A stretch of 5,614 nucleotides of DNA, taken from Candidatus Muproteobacteria bacterium RIFCSPHIGHO2_01_FULL_65_16. GTDB taxonomy: Bacteria; Pseudomonadota; Gammaproteobacteria; Acidiferrobacterales; Sulfurifustaceae. The stretch is taken from the NCBI GenBank assembly GCA_001785175.1, contig MFSY01000085.1:964-6577 (forward strand), written 5' to 3'. A model generated the notes under the pieces. It was not told the DNA's origin. It searched no databases and was given only the letters and a program-made list of their open reading frames with translations. The position numbers and the translations under genes are program-made. Shown here piece after piece: positions 4,052 to 5,614 of the stretch (position 1 is the first letter of the stretch; every line of letters starts with the position of its first letter).

Positions 4052-5614
4052 ATGAAAAGCCTGTGGGACGATAACGAGGCGGCCAAATATTCCGGCGATC
4101 TGGCCCTGCGCGTCTACACCTCGCGCCTGCTCGGGCGCGACCAATCGCTGGTGCTGCACGGCGGCGGCAACACCTCGGTGAAAATCGCGCACCGGAACGT
4201 CATCGGGGAAGAGGAAACCGTCCTGTACGTCAAAGGCAGCGGCTGGGACCTGGAAACGATCGAGGAGGCCGGGTTCGCCCCGGTGCGCCTGGGGCACCTG
4301 CTCAAACTCGCCCGGCTCGAGGCGCTCTCCGATCCGCTGATGGTGAACGAGCTGCGCACGCACACGCTGCGGGCCGCGGCGCCCACGCCGTCGGTCGAGG
4401 CGATCCTGCACGCCGTCCTGCCGCACAAGTACGTGGATCACACCCACGCCGACGCCGTGCTCGCCCTGTGCAACAGCCGCAACGGCCAGGAGCGCATCGA
4501 GGAGGTATACGGCGACTGCGCGGTGATCATTCCCTATGTCATGCCGGGATTCGGGCTCGCGCGCCTGTGCGCCGAGCGTTTCCCGGCCGCGGCCGGGAAA
4601 AACACCATCGGCATGGTGCTGCTGAACCACGGCATATTCTCCTTCGGCGCCAGCGCCAGGGAAGCATACGAGCGCATGATCGCGCTGGTGTCGCGCGCCG
4701 AGGATTACCTCGTGAAGCACGGCGCCTGGAACATGGCGGCGCCGGCCGCGGCGGAGCCGGCCGCGGTGCGCCGGGAGATCGCCGGGCTGCGGCGCCAGGT
4801 CGCGGACGCCGCCGGATTTCCGGTGCTGCTCAACGCCCGCGGCGACGCCCGCGGCCTCGCCTTCGCGCGGCGCAAGGACATCCGGCTGCTCGCGCAGCAG
4901 GGACCGGCGACGCCGGACCACGTGCTCCGCACCAAGCGCGTGCCGCTGATCGGTCGGGACGTCGCCGCGTACGCGGCCGAGTACAAAAAATACTTCGCCG
5001 AAAACGCCGCGCGCGGCGCGCAGCCCAAGGCGATGCTCGACCCGGCGCCGCGCGTGGTCCTGGACCCGGATCTCGGGCTGTGCGCCGCGGGACGCAGCGC
5101 CAGGGAGGCGGTGATCGTGCGCGATATCTACACGCACACCATGGAGATCATCCTGCGCGCGACCGTGCTCGGGGGCTATCAGGCGCTGCCGGCCGCGGAC
5201 GTCTTCGACGTCGAGTACTGGGACCTCGAGCAGGCGAAGCTCAAGTCCGGCGGCAAGCCACCGGTGTTTGCGGGCGAGGTCGCGCTGGTCACCGGCGCCG
5301 CATCCGGCATCGGCCGCGCGTGCGTCGAGTCGCTGCTCGCGCGCGGGGCGGCGGTGATCGGGCTCGATATCAACCCGGCCGTGGAGCGCCTGCACCAGCG
5401 CCCGGATTTCACCGGCCTCGCCTGCGACATCACCGACGCGGACCAGCTCGCGCGGGCGCTGGAGCGGGGCGCGCGCGCCTTCGGCGGGCTCGACATGCTG
5501 ATCCTCAACGCCGGCGTGTTTCCGCCCGGCTGTCGCATCGAGGCGCTGGCGACGGTGGAGTGGGACCGCGTGATGCGCGTCAATCTCGACGCCAATCTCG
5601 CGCTGCTGCGCGAG
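4052..5614 (+). CDS. Bifunctional class II aldolase / short-chain dehydrogenase, first 521 residues
   Basis: The gene runs off the right edge; the family is usually about 660-690 residues, so roughly three quarters is present. The N-terminal class II (zinc) aldolase domain shows LVLHGGGNTSVK (33-44), PTPSVEAILH (111-120, with the likely catalytic Glu116), zinc ligands in HTH (His130, His132) and His193 in LLNHGIFSFG. After a middle region a short-chain dehydrogenase begins: VTGAASGIG (413-421) binds NAD(P), Asp439 at the end of strand two favours NAD, CDIT (458-461) and LNAG (485-488) are typical, and Asn511 fits the catalytic Asn. The Ser-Tyr-Lys residues lie beyond the window. Relatives include RhaEW-type rhamnulose-1-phosphate aldolase / lactaldehyde dehydrogenase, but no rhamnose genes are visible, so the substrate is open. 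The ATG at 4052 matches the family N-terminus (KSLWxD) although no ribosome binding site precedes it. Confidence 0.93.
   Translation, partial: MKSLWDDNEAAKYSGDLALRVYTSRLLGRDQSLVLHGGGNTSVKIAHRNVIGEEETVLYVKGSGWDLETIEEAGFAPVRLGHLLKLARLEALSDPLMVNELRTHTLRAAAPTPSVEAILHAVLPHKYVDHTHADAVLALCNSRNGQERIEEVYGDCAVIIPYVMPGFGLARLCAERFPAAAGKNTIGMVLLNHGIFSFGASAREAYERMIALVSRAEDYLVKHGAWNMAAPAAAEPAAVRREIAGLRRQVADAAGFPVLLNARGDARGLAFARRKDIRLLAQQGPATPDHVLRTKRVPLIGRDVAAYAAEYKKYFAENAARGAQPKAMLDPAPRVVLDPDLGLCAAGRSAREAVIVRDIYTHTMEIILRATVLGGYQALPAADVFDVEYWDLEQAKLKSGGKPPVFAGEVALVTGAASGIGRACVESLLARGAAVIGLDINPAVERLHQRPDFTGLACDITDADQLARALERGARAFGGLDMLILNAGVFPPGCRIEALATVEWDRVMRVNLDANLALLRE

Noticed and set aside
3950..5395. 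A 481-codon open frame on the - strand opposite the aldolase gene
   Set aside because: Its product is rich in Arg, Gly, His and Ala with no recognisable motif, as expected for an antisense shadow in GC-rich coding DNA; the + strand frame has clear catalytic motifs.
1..5614. CRISPR array, tRNA, rRNA, insertion sequence or prophage signatures
   Set aside because: I found no regularly spaced repeats, cloverleaf-like segments, transposase motifs or flanking target duplications anywhere in the window.

Overview
The window is GC-rich (about two-thirds G+C by eye) and tightly packed, with every supported gene on the + strand. Gene content and protein similarity suggest a proteobacterium, probably a gamma- or betaproteobacterium. 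That placement is inferred from remembered family resemblance, not from a search.

Region 1 (1-2161) is the 3' part of a three-gene operon for the proton-translocating NAD(P)+ transhydrogenase: the end of pntAA (NAD(H)-binding domain I), all of pntAB (small membrane subunit) and all of pntB (membrane domain plus NADP(H)-binding domain III). The genes are 3 and 9 bp apart, each of the last two preceded by a purine-rich ribosome binding site. Together they form one inner-membrane complex that uses the proton gradient to make NADPH from NADH.

Region 2 (2162-2555) has no confident gene and is more AT-rich than its surroundings. It holds GC-rich hairpins just after pntB, scattered short repeats, and a compact promoter-like block: two exact GATGCGTC repeats 20 bp apart, an 8-bp inverted repeat around them, and TTGCCA-N17-TAAAGT. 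A short leader ORF with a strong Shine-Dalgarno sequence follows. The block probably drives the next two genes.

Region 3 (2556-3928) is a two-gene unit overlapping at ATGA: a 151-residue helical protein of unknown function with a proline-rich tail, then a soluble diguanylate cyclase with a long coiled-coil N-terminus, an intact GGEEF active site and an intact inhibitory RxxD site. The pair looks like a c-di-GMP signalling module whose small partner I do not recognise; it is the best candidate here for something undescribed.

Region 4 (3929-5614) has a 123-bp gap with a possible promoter whose spacer carries a perfect 14-bp palindrome. It is followed by the first 521 residues of a bifunctional class II aldolase / short-chain dehydrogenase, cut by the window end before the dehydrogenase catalytic Tyr-Lys. 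No sugar-catabolism neighbours are visible to fix its substrate.
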